Source of the DNA: Perilla frutescens
Lineage: Eukaryota > Streptophyta > Magnoliopsida > Lamiales > Lamiaceae
Assembly (NCBI GenBank): GCA_026008535.1
Contig: BRKX01000004.1
Location: 45,653,501 to 45,717,500 of the forward strand
Direction of reading: 5' to 3'
DNA: 64,000 bases
Shown: in pieces, positions 31,674 to 43,335 of the stretch
Position numbering within the stretch: position 1 is the stretch's first letter
Layout: every line of letters starts with the position of its first letter
Made by a program: the position numbers and the translations under genes
Notes under the pieces: model-generated
Told to the model about the DNA's origin: nothing
Database searches by the model: none
The model's input: the letters and a program-made list of their open reading frames with translations, nothing else

Positions 31674-32390
31674 CAGTGGCGGATTTACCCATGGGCTGCA
31701 CTGGGCTCCAGCCCAGTGCAAGCCCAATCTTTTTTTATTACCTACATGTATATTTAACCCCAATTAGATATTTAGCCCAGCCCAATTTTAAAAAAAATTA
31801 GCCCAGAGAAAGGATGAAAAAAATTTAAAGAAATTGCTTTGCTTTGCTCGCTGCCTCAATTCTCCTTCTCGGCGCTCCTTCAATCAGAAACAACACCATT
31901 CACCAGTCACCACCGTCCGGCTCCCGGCTCCGGCATTGTCGTCGTCGACTAGTTTGTGTTAGGAAAAACTATCAAAGAACCTCTAGAAAAGGTTTTGATG
32001 AGATGTCAAAACTATTTATGAAAAACTAACTAAAATTCAAGCTGTAGATCTGAGCTGACCAATCCAGAGCATCAAAAAGGAACTCAATTGAAGCTGAAGT
32101 CTACCAAACTGGAAGTATGGTCTACCAGCTGTGAGGATACGCCAACCAGTCAGAACTCAATTCAGCTGTGGATTCGAAGAGTCGAGCCAGTTGAAACAAA
32201 CTGATAGCTAAGTCAGCTGAGCTGAGGGAGAAAAGAATCAACTAGACTGAAGAAACTGATACAAGATCAGTTTAAACTGAAAGACTAGAAGTATCCCACT
32301 GATGGCCAAACTAAAGTGAACAGACAAATCAGCTAAAGGCCAGAACTGAAGTCAGCCAGCCTATGATCAGTCAGACTGACAAGAGAGCTT

Positions 32391-32654
32391 GGAGCAATAG
32401 CTGAACTAAGCAGACAAGCTCAGAACTCCAAACTGGAGCAATAGCTAAACTGAGCTGACAAGCTCAGAACTGTCAATTGGAGCAATAGTCGAACTGAGCA
32501 GACAAGCTCAAAACTGCAAACTGGAGCAATAACGGAACTGGAGGAAGAAGCTCAGAACTGCCAACTAGAGCAATAGCTAAACTGAGCTGACAAGCTTAGA
32601 ACTGCCAGCTGGAGTAATAGTCGAACTAAACAAACAAGTTCAAAACTGCCAACT
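32391..32654 (+). repeat. 44-bp tandem repeats in the 5' LTR (6 units)
   Basis: Units begin at 32391, 32435, 32479, 32523, 32567 and 32611 with GGAGCAATAG (or close variants). Each carries ACTGAGC.GACAAGCTCAGAACTG. Confidence 0.92.
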
Positions 32655-32903
32655 CGAACTCAAAATTGCTAAAACTGAAGCTCAGAACTGACCAGCCAGA
32701 GAACCCTGGAGTTATTGCTCAACCGGCGAATCTTGGAATAAATGCTTCAACGAAGATCCTGGAATTAAATATCCAATGAAGATCGATTGGTAAAGCAACG
32801 GCTACTTCAATCAAAAGGTCCAACGATCAATAAAGACCATCTGCCATTGATGAACCAACAGAGTCATTGATCAATGGAACTCAACGGTCATAAAATCACT
32901 CCT

Positions 32904-32912
32904 CTATAAAAG
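32904..32912 (+). promoter_or_regulatory. Sirevirus-like LTR TATA box
   Basis: CTATAAAAG, with CAACGGT (32882-32888) just upstream. The 3' LTR has TATGAAAG at the equivalent place, so that copy is damaged. Confidence 0.65.
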
Positions 32913-33661
32913 ACGAGTGAATCAAAGTTTTAAACAACTCTTGCCTCTCAGACTTTTCGCAATACTTATTCTTGAAGCCTTCATTCAAGCAGGGCTTTCT
33001 TTCTACCTCCTAGCTCAAGTTTAGCATTTGCTAAAAACTGCGAGAGTCCAACTAAGAAGAAGAATTCAAAGAGTCAAAACATTCAGCCAGCTGTTTATAA
33101 ACCAGCCAGAGCAGCCTTCTCAGTTTCAGCAATACAACAATCAACTATTCAGCTCAATTGAAGGAGCACATCAGTTGATATCCTCTGTTCAAGACTAACC
33201 TCTTGAAGATCGAAAGAGATCTAAAACCTTGTACAGACGTCAATAGCACCTACCTTTCTAGCGAGTAGTTAGGGACTTCAAGTGTGAGCCATCGACTCGC
33301 TGAGGTAGCGAGCAGTTACCAGGTTCAGCCAATTGTCCTTCATTGTGTAATTTGTAAAGAAACTCAAGTCATATAATGAAGTTGCCCTTCTACGGAAGGA
33401 AGAGAGGACGTAGGAGTTTGAGACTTCGAACCTCTATAAATCACTTGTGTGCTGTACTGTTTTGATTACTTGCATATCTTCGAACTGTACACAAGCTCAC
33501 ACAATCTGCACTCAAGCTGTCCAAAGTACTTACTCTAACTGTGCATAGATAAGTTTCTAAGTGAGTGAATGGCCCTTATTATTCTGCAATTGAAGCAAAT
33601 ATTTTAATCAGTTTATTCACCCTCCTTCTAAATTGATATCGACTCGCCCGGGACCAACAGG

Positions 33662-33673
33662 TGGTATCAGAGC
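33662..33673 (+). promoter_or_regulatory. primer binding site (tRNA-iMet)
   Basis: TGGTATCAGAGC two bases after the 5' LTR, an exact match to the initiator-Met tRNA 3' complement. Confidence 0.92.
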
Positions 33674-33748
33674 TATTGATTCTAAGGATCAGCCATTTCT
33701 GCGGATCAATTGAATCAGATCTACTTATCTGTGCTAACATTTCAAGCT

Positions 33749-35144
33749 ATGGGAAACCATAAGCTACCTTTATTTTCAGTTGAGAATTATGATACTTGGA
33801 GCAGGTGAATGAAGGCGCATCTCTGCTCGATCCATGAGAATATGTGGGAAGTTATTGAAGATGGTCCAATCATCATCATGATAGACAATGATGCTCACAT
33901 AGTTGATATCAATCAACCAGCAAGGATCCTAAAGCCAACTAATCTTCTCACCAGCGAAGAGAAGAAGTTGAAAAATCTAGAGTTTGTGGCTCAAGTTGCA
34001 CTATTTCAAACTCTAGATGAAGATAGAATGAATGACACAAAGAATTGTACAACTGCCAAGGAGATATGGGACTTACTAGCAGATCTATGCCAAAAGTCCG
34101 AAGCCATCAAAGGAAACAAGCTCCAACTAGCAGTCGACAGATACGAGTCCTTCAAAATATAGCCAGAAGAGTCCATATCAAGCCTTGAAACCAGATTTCT
34201 AGGCATCATCAGTGAGATGACCAACCTAGGGAGAAATTATCCCAATTCTGAGATGAATTCCAAAGTTTTGAATAATCTCACTGAAGAATGGGACATGAAA
34301 GTGATAGCTACAAAAGAATTAAGAAATCTAAATAGCATCACTCCCTGAGAATTGTTTGGCTCTCTCAAAGCTCATGAGTACAGTCTAAACCGGAAGAAGG
34401 AATCATCAACATCATCAGCTCAAGATGCAGCCTTTTATGGTGAAAGGAACCGGTTCAGAGACACTCAAGGAAGGAACAACTTCCAGCCCAGGAGCTCACC
34501 AGCCAGAGAAAATCAAGGCGGATCTTCATCCGAATAAAAAAGAGAAACAACTGAAAAAAATGAAAACTTGACTGAAGACATCAATGATCAAATCCAATCA
34601 GTTACCAGGTTGTTGGAAAAACTGAAGAGAGTTCGGGATAAACAATCAGTTCCACCTCAAACTAATGAAATCCCAAAAGATGAGAGAACTCATCAACCAG
34701 CTAAACGATCAGCTGAACTATTCAGGGGTGGCAATCGAAATCTAGGAGAATGTTTTCATTGTCACAAACAAGGACATTATAGATATGAATGTCCAGAACT
34801 CCCTGAAGACAAGAAAGCTAAAGTGAGGAGAAGCTTCTTCAAAAGGAAAGTAATGGTTGCAAACTACGAGAATGTCGTGCTAGACGATTCAGACTATCCA
34901 TCTGGAATTGATTCTGACGGCTACGGCTCAGATGATGAAGCGTTATTTTGCCTTATGGATGACAATGATGAAGAGGTTAGTACAGCTGATTCTCAAACCT
35001 CATTCTATCATATTAATGAAGCAACTGTCTTTAGCAATGAACTTGATATGAAACTTATGATGCTAGAAGATCAATTAGCTTCAATATCCTGCTATGTTGA
35101 ACTGAAAGATGAAAATGATGAACTGAGAAATAGAGTTAGGAAAC
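33749..35144 (+). pseudogene. Sirevirus-like gag, 5' part (stops; split by insertion)
   Basis: Starts ATG at 33749 (MGNHKLPLFSVENYDTWS). One frame runs through to the gypsy insertion, broken by TGA 33806-33808, TAG 34160-34162, a TGA near 34347 and TAA 34535-34537. Capsid-type blocks (TTAKEIWDLLADLCQ) are followed by a CCHC knuckle (CFHCHKQGHYRYEC, about 34751-34792) and an acidic region. It continues after the insertion at 42353. Confidence 0.9.
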
Positions 35145-35957
35145 TGATAGGACATATTCTACTTGTTATTATCACTACTTTTTGGTGTCGACGACGAAGC
35201 TCCGCTTATATAACTGTGAGATCTAATTGTTTGTTCATAATTAATTGATGCATGTATATGTTATTCTTGGATTTCGGGTCGTTAATTATTCTAAGTCTAT
35301 CGAATAGTTGCAAATATTTGGTAGGTTGTGATAAATTACTAGCCAATTAAATCGGCCATACGTAATCGTGGTTTAGGTTTAATCAGTGGTAAAACGGTTG
35401 CTCAAATAACTAGGGGAATAATAGAGTTAATTTTACAGTCCTGCGTCAGTGTCTATAAGTTAAGAATCGGGTCTTTCTTGTGCTCATTGCTGTCGGCTCA
35501 TTAAACTCATAGAGCGTCTCTTACAGTTGTCAGTCGATTAGGGAAGTAATTAATGAAGCGTCTTCTTAATTATCGAAATAGTATGGAGAGATGAGGTCAT
35601 GTCAGAAGCGTCTTCGGTGACTATAACTGATTTGCATGTTTTGATTAATTAATTCCTGCATCTGTGATCGGTGTTATAAGTGGAGTGGAGTTTGTTGGAT
35701 CCGGAATACCCTTTTATAATTGATTTAATTCAGTTCATTTGCACACGTATTTTCGATAGTTGTCTATTTAATTCTTTAATTTATTTGCTACATAATTCAC
35801 ACGAAACACGTTTCTGGAAGTTTGGGCACGCAGACTGAAAGTCAAGAGTAATTCTCACCGGTCCTTTGGGAGACAATCCTGCTCGCCACTGTACTCTGCA
35901 GTGTGGGCTTGCCGACGAAAGTCGGAACATTTATTTTTGGTGAAAAACGACGCACCA
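35145..35957 (+). repeat. 5' LTR of the gag-protease element (813 bp, internally deleted)
   Basis: Matches the ends of 40998-42347 but lacks about 537 bp. The join is GGTGTC/GACGACGAAG at about 35190, against GGTGTC (41042) and GACGACGATGAAG (41577) in the full copy. The deleted part includes the ATTATATATAG TATA-like box of the 3' LTR. Confidence 0.93.
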
Positions 35958-35962
35958 AATTT

Positions 35963-35980
35963 TGGCGCCGTTGCCGAGGA
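35963..35980 (+). promoter_or_regulatory. primer binding site (tRNA-Asp type)
   Basis: TGGCGCCGTTGCCGAGGA, five bases after the 5' LTR. It matches the TGGCGCCGTTGCCGGGGA site of Athila-type elements with one mismatch. Confidence 0.85.
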
Positions 35981-36054
35981 TCGGTTTCAAGCAGTGACTA
36001 CTCGAAATTTTCAGTTTGTTATTTACTTTGCTTTATTTTTAATTTTTTTGGTAC

Positions 36055-37443
36055 ATGACCCGTTTCTCTGCAGAAAAAGATTTAGTGTTCGATCCAGAGC
36101 CAGAGAGAACGTTACACCAATTGAGAAGAGCTGCTAAGGAGTCCAAGAGAACTCTTGAATCTGAACGAAACAATCTTGGTGTTGATCAACTTTTCAAAAT
36201 GGCCAATAATGAAAATCCACCAAACCCGCAAGACCTTGCTGCAGGACGCGCTCTCCTCAATCCCAATACTGCTGATCCTGAGCCCGAACATGAGCCTCTC
36301 ATCAGAGAGCTGGGTCGACTTCGAAGCAACCGTCCCATCTGCATTGTGCTGCCGCTAATCGCAAATAATGCAGAGATCCGACCTGCATTCATTCAAGTGT
36401 TGCCGAAGTTTGGTGATTTGCCAGGAGAAAGTGCACACAAGCACTTATCTGAATTTAATCTTGTGTGCTCGACTTTGAGACCTACTGGTTTTACTACTAA
36501 TAACCTAAGGTTACTCACTTTTTCTCACACTTTGCAGGGAAAGGCACGAGATTGGTTGTTTGATTTGCCACCGGAGTCTATCACCACATGGGCGGAATTA
36601 GAAGGACAATTCTTGCGAAAATTCTTTCCTGAATCTCGAGCTGCAAATCTAAGGATGGCAATCAGTAGCATCAAGCAAAAGCCGAATGAAAGCTTGGCCG
36701 AATACTGTGAAAGATTTCAACAACTTTGTCACAAATGCCCGGACCATGGATTCACTGATTATCAGTTTCTGACTAATTACTTTTACCGTGGCATGTCTTC
36801 TTTTGATAGGAAAATCATCGATGCTGCCAGCGGGGGATCTCTTACCAACAAAACCCTCGGCGAGGCTAAACAGCTCATCATAGACATGGCTTCTGGAGGA
36901 CAGCAGTACGAAGAAGAAGATGACAGCAGACACCGACCTATAAGGGCACTCGGCCGAGCTGAAGAGTCGGAAGTGAATGAAAAGATAGATGCTCTTACTT
37001 CCCTGGTCCGAAGCCTTGCTGTGGCGCAGACAAGGCCAAACCGCTGCGGAGTCTATTCTGAAAATGGACACTTCACTGACGAGTGTCCCAATTTGCAAGG
37101 GCCCTCAACTGAACAAGCTTGTTATGGATCGGGCGATGCACAGCAAGATGCTCTCAGAGGAATCAACTATGATGCCCTGCGAGGAGACAATTTTAGGAGA
37201 AAGTGGAATAATGATCTTTACTCCAATACCTACACTCCAGGTTCGAGAGATCATCTGAATTCCCGATGGAGACAGCCTGGAGACCAACCAGCAGCAGGAG
37301 ATTTGCCACCGAGGCCCCCAAGGGGTGAGTCGTATGCCCACACAGACCGATCTACGCCATCTATGAGTGAGATCATGAAGAGTCTCGAACAGAGCACAAG
37401 CCTAGTGAACAATCTAGCGCAGAGCCAAAAGGCCTTTCAGTAG
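36055..37443 (+). CDS. Gag of the gag-protease element, N-terminal part
   Basis: Open for 462 codons from ATG 36055. Retrotransposon-gag domain with LLTFSHTLQGKARDWLFDLP, then WAELEGQFLRKFFP, then ESLAEYCERFQQLCHKCP and LIIDMASGG (residues about 150-280). A degraded zinc knuckle (CGVYSENGHFTDEC, first Cys pair lost) is near residue 340. It ends at TAG 37441-37443 after KAFQ; the frame continues without a shift at 37444. Gag would assemble the particle. The start could also be the second Met at 36199 (MANNENPP), which resembles typical Gag starts. Confidence 0.88.
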   Translation: MTRFSAEKDLVFDPEPERTLHQLRRAAKESKRTLESERNNLGVDQLFKMANNENPPNPQDLAAGRALLNPNTADPEPEHEPLIRELGRLRSNRPICIVLPLIANNAEIRPAFIQVLPKFGDLPGESAHKHLSEFNLVCSTLRPTGFTTNNLRLLTFSHTLQGKARDWLFDLPPESITTWAELEGQFLRKFFPESRAANLRMAISSIKQKPNESLAEYCERFQQLCHKCPDHGFTDYQFLTNYFYRGMSSFDRKIIDAASGGSLTNKTLGEAKQLIIDMASGGQQYEEEDDSRHRPIRALGRAEESEVNEKIDALTSLVRSLAVAQTRPNRCGVYSENGHFTDECPNLQGPSTEQACYGSGDAQQDALRGINYDALRGDNFRRKWNNDLYSNTYTPGSRDHLNSRWRQPGDQPAAGDLPPRPPRGESYAHTDRSTPSMSEIMKSLEQSTSLVNNLAQSQKAFQ

Positions 37444-37467
37444 GAGACACAAGCCGTCCTAGGCAGT

Positions 37468-38973
37468 ATGGGCACACAAATCACTCAGCTCGCCATACAA
37501 ATAAACAAGATGCAGGCGAATCAAGGAAAACTCCCATCCCAAACTGAAATGAATCCAAGAGCGCATGTTTGCGCTGTCACTTTGAGAAGTACGGAGGAGT
37601 TAACCGAGTTGGAGGCCAAGAAGGAAGAAAAGAAGCCGGAAGGGCACACTGAAGGGCCGAAAAAAGAATCTGGCGAAAGAAATGAACAACATGTTATGTC
37701 TCTTCTCTTTCGAACCGAGTTGAATCCACGAGGGAACATCAGTGTTGTGACCCTTCGAAGCGACAAAGAATTGGTTGAGGTTGAAATAGAGAAGAAGAAA
37801 GACAACACGCGGTGTGGGCAAACTGCAGAAGCTGAAGACAGACCAAGCGCAGAGGGCAAACAATCTGCTGCCTCGTTTGCCCCTACTGAGGTACAAGTTC
37901 CACCTAAAATTTCTAACCCTATTGATGTAGCTCATTTTCCTTCCAGGTTAGCAAGGCACAAGAAAGAGGAGGATGAGAAAGAGATCTTTGAGCTTTTTAA
38001 GAAAGTCGAGATCAATCTACCATTGATTGATGCTATCAAGCAAGTCCCGAGATACGTGAAGTTCTTGAAAGAACTATGCTCTAAGAAGACAAGATATGGG
38101 AAAGATGCAAAGATCAAGGTTGGTGAGACTGTTTCAGCCGTTATTCAACAGAAATTACCTCAAAAATACCGAGATCCAGGTATGTTTTCAATCCCTTGCA
38201 TCATTGGGAGCAAAAAAATAGAGAAAGTTATGCTAGATTTAGGTGCATCTATCAATGTTATGCCTTTCTTTGTTTATAAGGAATTACAGTTGGGTCCTAT
38301 GAAAGATACTCGAGTCATCATTCAATTAGCTGATAGGTCCAACGCATACCCTAGAGGTATAGTAGAGGATGTCTTAGTTAAGGTGAATGAGTTGATTTTT
38401 CCTGTTGATTTCTACATTGTTGACATGGATGATGCATTATCTGCCCATAGATCCTTGATTCTTTTAGGCCGTCCGTTCATGAAAACTACACGAACCAAGA
38501 TTAATATAGACAAGGGAATGCTAAGTTTCGAATTTGATGGGGATGTTGTCACATTTAATATATTCGAAGCTATGAAGCATGTGGAAGACCTTGAAGCTCT
38601 TTTTATGGTTGATACTATCGATTTCATTATTGATGATTTTGTTGAGCATAATTTTAGGGATGACAAATTAGAGCAGGTACTCTTTAATGGAATGCCCAAA
38701 CCCACTGCGGATTCGGAGGAAGAAAGGACAATCTGCGAGATAGTCCAGCAGCTGTACGCAGCCGAGGAGTTTCCAGCCAGCAATCGGACAGGCCGTTTGC
38801 CCTTACCGACTAACTCGAAGCTGATTTTACCATCTCATGTGAAGACTCCAGTGCTGAAGCTGAAAGGGCAAGAAGCAAGGATAGTCGAGCCTGTGAAGAA
38901 GCATAACGGTGCGGGGATGGAAATGATTCCTTTCGACAGGGGTAGATCTGCTACCCCTGAAATTGTCTCTTGA
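37468..38973 (+). CDS. Gag C-terminus plus aspartic protease of the gag-protease element
   Basis: Same frame as the upstream Gag and separated only by the TAG, so it was one polyprotein of about 970 residues. The aspartic protease core is at residues about 230-340: VMLDLGASINVMP (DLG for the usual DTG, common in Athila-like proteases) and SLILLGRPFM. An internal duplication repeats ExNPRxxxxxVTLRSxxEL at residues about 30-50 and 85-110. The frame ends at 38973 with no RT. Expression would require stop readthrough or reinitiation. Confidence 0.87.
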   Translation: MGTQITQLAIQINKMQANQGKLPSQTEMNPRAHVCAVTLRSTEELTELEAKKEEKKPEGHTEGPKKESGERNEQHVMSLLFRTELNPRGNISVVTLRSDKELVEVEIEKKKDNTRCGQTAEAEDRPSAEGKQSAASFAPTEVQVPPKISNPIDVAHFPSRLARHKKEEDEKEIFELFKKVEINLPLIDAIKQVPRYVKFLKELCSKKTRYGKDAKIKVGETVSAVIQQKLPQKYRDPGMFSIPCIIGSKKIEKVMLDLGASINVMPFFVYKELQLGPMKDTRVIIQLADRSNAYPRGIVEDVLVKVNELIFPVDFYIVDMDDALSAHRSLILLGRPFMKTTRTKINIDKGMLSFEFDGDVVTFNIFEAMKHVEDLEALFMVDTIDFIIDDFVEHNFRDDKLEQVLFNGMPKPTADSEEERTICEIVQQLYAAEEFPASNRTGRLPLPTNSKLILPSHVKTPVLKLKGQEARIVEPVKKHNGAGMEMIPFDRGRSATPEIVS

Positions 38974-40997
38974 CCGTGTCTCCCCTCGTCGAGCCTCCAA
39001 CGTTAACTAAGGGCGCTTCTCGGGAGGCAACTCGATTTCTTGTTCTTTTATTCATTTTATTTTTCAATTTTCGCTTTCTTCTTTTTATTTCTTTTATTTT
39101 CTTATTTTTCTGTTTTTTTTTACTTCAGCCATCTCACTAAAAAAAAGAAAAAAAAACGAGGTGGAACCACAAAAATACAAGCCGCAAGGGCATACAGCAG
39201 ACAGGGGGCGCTTTTGGGTTACCTGTCAACTCCAAGTGTGGGGGGTGTCTTTAATCAATTTTTTTTTTCTGCAGGGACTCAATTGCACAATTGACATAGT
39301 TAATTTGGAACTTTTTGTTATAAAACCCTACCCCCAATTCAATTTCACCCATGACTTAGTCAATTTTACCTTCTTTCAAATTTTTACTCCCTCTTGCAGA
39401 AGTTACACCACCAGTCGCCGACCGAGGCCCTCTCTGAACTCAACCGACTGCCGTCCTTCCTCCGCCGCTCGAGGTGCCAGACCGTTGGTGAAAAGAGCAA
39501 GTGCTCCGCCATCTGGCGGATCAGAGTTAGTCCTCTCTTCCCCCTTCCTTTACCTTGCTTTTCGGGTTTTTTTTAGTTGTGTCAGCATATTTTGTTTTTC
39601 TTTGTGTGTTCTTTAGTTTGCTTTTGTTTTCCTCTCCCAGTGAGGACACTGTGTCTTTCAAGTGTGGGGGGGGAGTCTTAATGATTTATGTTGAAAAAAA
39701 AATGAAAAAAAAATATATATGTTTTATTTGAGTCGTATACTTTGTGATTTTGTTGGGAATTTGACTAATTGTTAACAACCCGAATTGATGAGTTTGAGGA
39801 GTTTGGGTTGTGATTGGCTTGACTGGATGAGAGGTTGTTTTTTGTGATAGAAATGTGCCAAGTTTTGGATGAAATCTTGAATGATGAATTATGCTTTCAA
39901 TCAAAACTTTTTGAGCCTACAAAATTGTGAGTTTTTGAACCTATGAGCATGCATTTATAAGAGCTCGAAGTTTTTTGTTGATGAGTGTTATCTGACTAGG
40001 CTATTCGATGCTTGAATTGCTTTGCTGTCATTTTATTGTTACCTTTTGGTTTCATTCACAAAAATGATCAAGGCATTAGGGATACCCGAGCTACTAGACC
40101 AAAAGAAAACTCTCTGTCTGTTCATTGTCAATTAGTGAGCCCCTTTGAGCCTAACAGGTCCAATTCATTGATTGCAGCCACTATAAACTAACCTTAGCCT
40201 TTCTTTTGGTATATTTTCTTTTATCCTTGGAATCAGGCATGTTTTGTATGAATTGTTATTTGAGCTGCGATGTTGAAAGAATTGAGGGCTAGAAGTGATA
40301 AGGAGACTCATAAATTTTCATTCCCTGCTCCTCGAAAAAGAAAAAAAAGATAAAAAAAAAAATGAGAGAAGCACAGCTTCAGAAAAAAGAAAAAAAAGAG
40401 AAAGAAGGTTGAGGAGTAGGATGTGAAGAAGAGCAAAACTTAATATGCTCCCACTTTTGAAAAAGCCCTGTTTTAAGCTAAAATGAAAGGATTTGTGTTG
40501 CAGCTACACTCCACAGAGACATTCATACTTACACTTGCCTGATTTCACTTAGCCACATTAGCCAAAAACACCCTACCTCATGCGCCTAAGCCCCATTACA
40601 ACCAAAGAGGGAAAGACCTTGTGATTTGTGATGAACTTGAAGAGTGATAATTTTGATGACAAATGAGCAATTCTATGTTGAAGATAACTAGTCATGATCT
40701 TTGAGTGAATGGCCGCCTGATTTGAATTTGCTTTTGAGTGATGAATGAGTGAATCTTGGTGAGGCTAGATTGTGAAGCATAATTCTAACTTGATTGACAG
40801 AGTGTTGGCATGTTTCTTGAACAAATCAGTTGGTGGTTTGTGGATTGATATATCACAGCTTATGCTCTGATTTCTCATTGATTTGAGGTGTTGATACTTG
40901 GTCATTCATCCTTGCTAAGTCTGTTTTTGTTCTTGATGTTCTTTTTGTTCTTGTTTTCGTTGCTCGAGGACGAGCAAGGGTTAAATGTGGGGGGATT
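38974..40997 (+). other. 2-kb non-coding tail of the gag-protease element
   Basis: No RT, RNase H or integrase similarity in any frame. It contains pyrimidine-rich and purine-rich stretches and three GTGTGGGGGG-like tracts (about 39235, 39662 and 40986). The last abuts the 3' LTR as the polypurine tract. Confidence 0.8.
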
Positions 40998-42347
40998 TGA
41001 TAGGACATATTCTACTTGTTATTATCACTACTTTTTGGTGTCTTTCCTCCTTATTGTTTACCCTATATTTGTGTATTTTGGTGCTTTGATATGTTGATAA
41101 GTTGTGTAGGGACATGGTATAAAAATGGAGAAAAGAGGCAGGTTTTGGTGCAAGAAAGGATATAAGTGAAGAAAAGAGAGAAGTTCGAGCAGATCAAGCT
41201 GCAAGGGCATGTAGCTGGATGATTGAAGCAAAATTCTAGAAGCTAGACTGGATACGCGTTTTGGGCCTGCTGAACCAATTCTCGGCCCAAGCTTAGACCT
41301 GGACGCGGAATTGAACTCTCCACCGCCTCAAGAGTCCTTCTCTTGCTATGTTTCCTAGTTTAGATTGATTAGGATTTTATTTTCTTCTCTAAGGTTTTAA
41401 CTAAGGATATTATATATAGATTAGGACTTATTTCTTTATTATTCATTCCATTATTCCATTACGCAAAAACGCAGCAGCAGAGAAACGCTTGGAGCAGATT
41501 TTATATTTCATCTTTTTCGTTAATTTATGTTGCTCGATTCCAGCATGCAAAATAGCTAATTTATTCGTATTCCGGTGACGACGATGAAGCTCCGCTTATA
41601 TAACTGTGAGATCTAATTGTTTGTTCATAATTAATTGATGTATGTATCTGTTATTCTTGGATTTCGGGTCGTTAATTATTCTAAGTCTATCGAATAGTTG
41701 CAAATATTTGGTAGGTTGTGATAAATTACTAGCCAATTAAATCGGCCATACGTAATCGTGGTTTAGGTTTAATCAGTGGTAAAACGGTTGCTCAAATAAC
41801 TAGGGGAATAACAGAGTTAATTTTACAGTCCTGCGTTAGAGTCTGTAAGTTAAGAATCGGGTCTTTCTCGTGCTCATTGTTGTCAGCTTATTAAACTCAT
41901 AGAGCGTCTCTTACAGTTGTCAATCGATTAGGGAAGTAATTAATGAAGCATCTTCTTAATTATCGAAACAGTATGGAGAGATGAGGTCATGTCAGAAGCG
42001 TCTTTGGTGACTATAACTGATTTGCATGTTTTGATTAATTAATTCCTGCATCTGTGATCGGTGTTATAAGTGGAGTGGAGTTTGTTGGATCCGGAATACC
42101 CTTTTATAATTGATTTTATTCAGTTCGTTTTCACACGTATTTTCGATAGTTGTCTATTTAATTCTTTAATTTATTTGCTACATAATTCACACGAAACACG
42201 TTTCTGGAAGTTTGGACACGCAGACTGAAAGTCAAGAGTAATTCTCGTCGGTCCTTTGGGAGACGATCCTGCTCGCCACTGTACTCTGCAGTGTGGGCTT
42301 GCCGACGAAAGTCGGAACATTTATTTTTGGTGAAAAATGACGCACCA
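40998..42347 (+). repeat. 3' LTR of the gag-protease element (1350 bp)
   Basis: Full-length partner of 35145-35957. TATA-like ATTATATATAG near 41408. Confidence 0.94.
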
Positions 42348-42352
42348 AAAAC

Positions 42353-43326
42353 TGAGCATTGATCATGAAAGAATGAATTATCTTGAGTCTCAGTTAGTGG
42401 AATTCGAAAAGTTGAAACTAAGAACTGTTGACCTAGAAGCTGAAAATCAAAAACTCAAACAATAAATCCATGAGAGAGAAAAAGTAACTCTTAAGTTCAA
42501 AAAGGGATCTCAAACTCTAGATGAGATATTAAATCATCAGAGAACTGGAACCAGCAGCACGGGGCTAGGATATAGCAAGTTCACTGCCTTAGAGAAAGGA
42601 AAGGCAATTGCTCAACCTTGTGATAAATGAATCCTAAAAGGATTCACCAGGTCAATTCATGATCAGCCAGCTGAGCCAACTAAAGGCAAAGGAATATTGA
42701 GAAATCCTCAAACTCAGCCCAGACAATTCAGTCAATTCTCCCAACCAAAAACACTAGGTCAACTGAAGCCAAAATTCCAGCCAAGGCCAACAGTTCACTC
42801 AAACCAATCCATTCATTCAAAGCCTTCAGTTCAACAAAGACCACCAGCTCAACACAGAATGCCCCCAAGGCAAACTGATAGATCAGCTCACTTTAGAAAG
42901 AAAAATCAGTTTAGATCTCAAGCCTATCCTACTAAGAAGTTCAATCAGAACACCTATAGGAGAGATCAAAGAAACTCGTTTGAACCCTACCATCACTATA
43001 ACGAGTACCTGGATTCCAGAAATGAACCAAAAGGGTTCAATCCAATAAACTGAAAAAATACAAGGCACTGGTCTGATCATAGAACTCAAAGGTCTCAAGA
43101 CCAAAGCATTTTAGTTGAATTGTTTTATCCAACTAACTCTCAACGCAGGTACCATTCAACTGATTTAAATCAGAATAGAAGAGTTGAGAGAAAATCTAAA
43201 CTGATTAGGCGATCCAAGTCAGTTGGATCTCTGAATGATAAAAAACCGAAAGTTTGGCAAGTTTGGATTCCAAAAAGCTTGATGTATCAACAAGGACCCG
43301 ATATGAAACGGGTCCCTAAATGCTAA
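42353..43326 (+). pseudogene. Sirevirus-like gag, 3' part
   Basis: Continues the gag split at 35144. A coiled-coil stretch (LVEFEKLKLRTVDLEAE) runs to a TAA near 42465, then come Gln/Pro/Ser-rich sequence, QAYPTKKFNQ and a basic C-terminus ending WIPKS...DMKRVPKC at TAA 43324-43326. Several other stops break it. Pol opens in the same frame ten bases later. Confidence 0.85.
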
Positions 43327-43335
43327 TCCTTATTT

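Larger units (their letters stand above)
31957..33659 (+). repeat. 5' LTR of the Sirevirus-like element (1703 bp)
   Basis: Matches 55205-56995 along its whole length. It contains six 44-bp tandem units from 32391 (each starting GGAGCAATAG) against eight in the 3' LTR; the 88-bp length difference equals exactly two units. TATA box CTATAAAAG at 32904-32912. Confidence 0.95.
35145..42347 (+). mobile_element. gag-protease-only gypsy-type (Athila/Tat-like) element
   Basis: LTRs TGATAGG...GCACCA, flanked by GAAAC (35140-35144) and AAAAC (42348-42352), one mismatch. Inserted in the same orientation within the gag of the Sirevirus-like element, whose reading resumes at 42353. It has a primer site of the Asp-tRNA type used by Athila-like elements, a gag-protease frame, and 2 kb of non-coding DNA where RT, RNase H and integrase would be. 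It must have relied on another element's enzymes. Confidence 0.92.
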
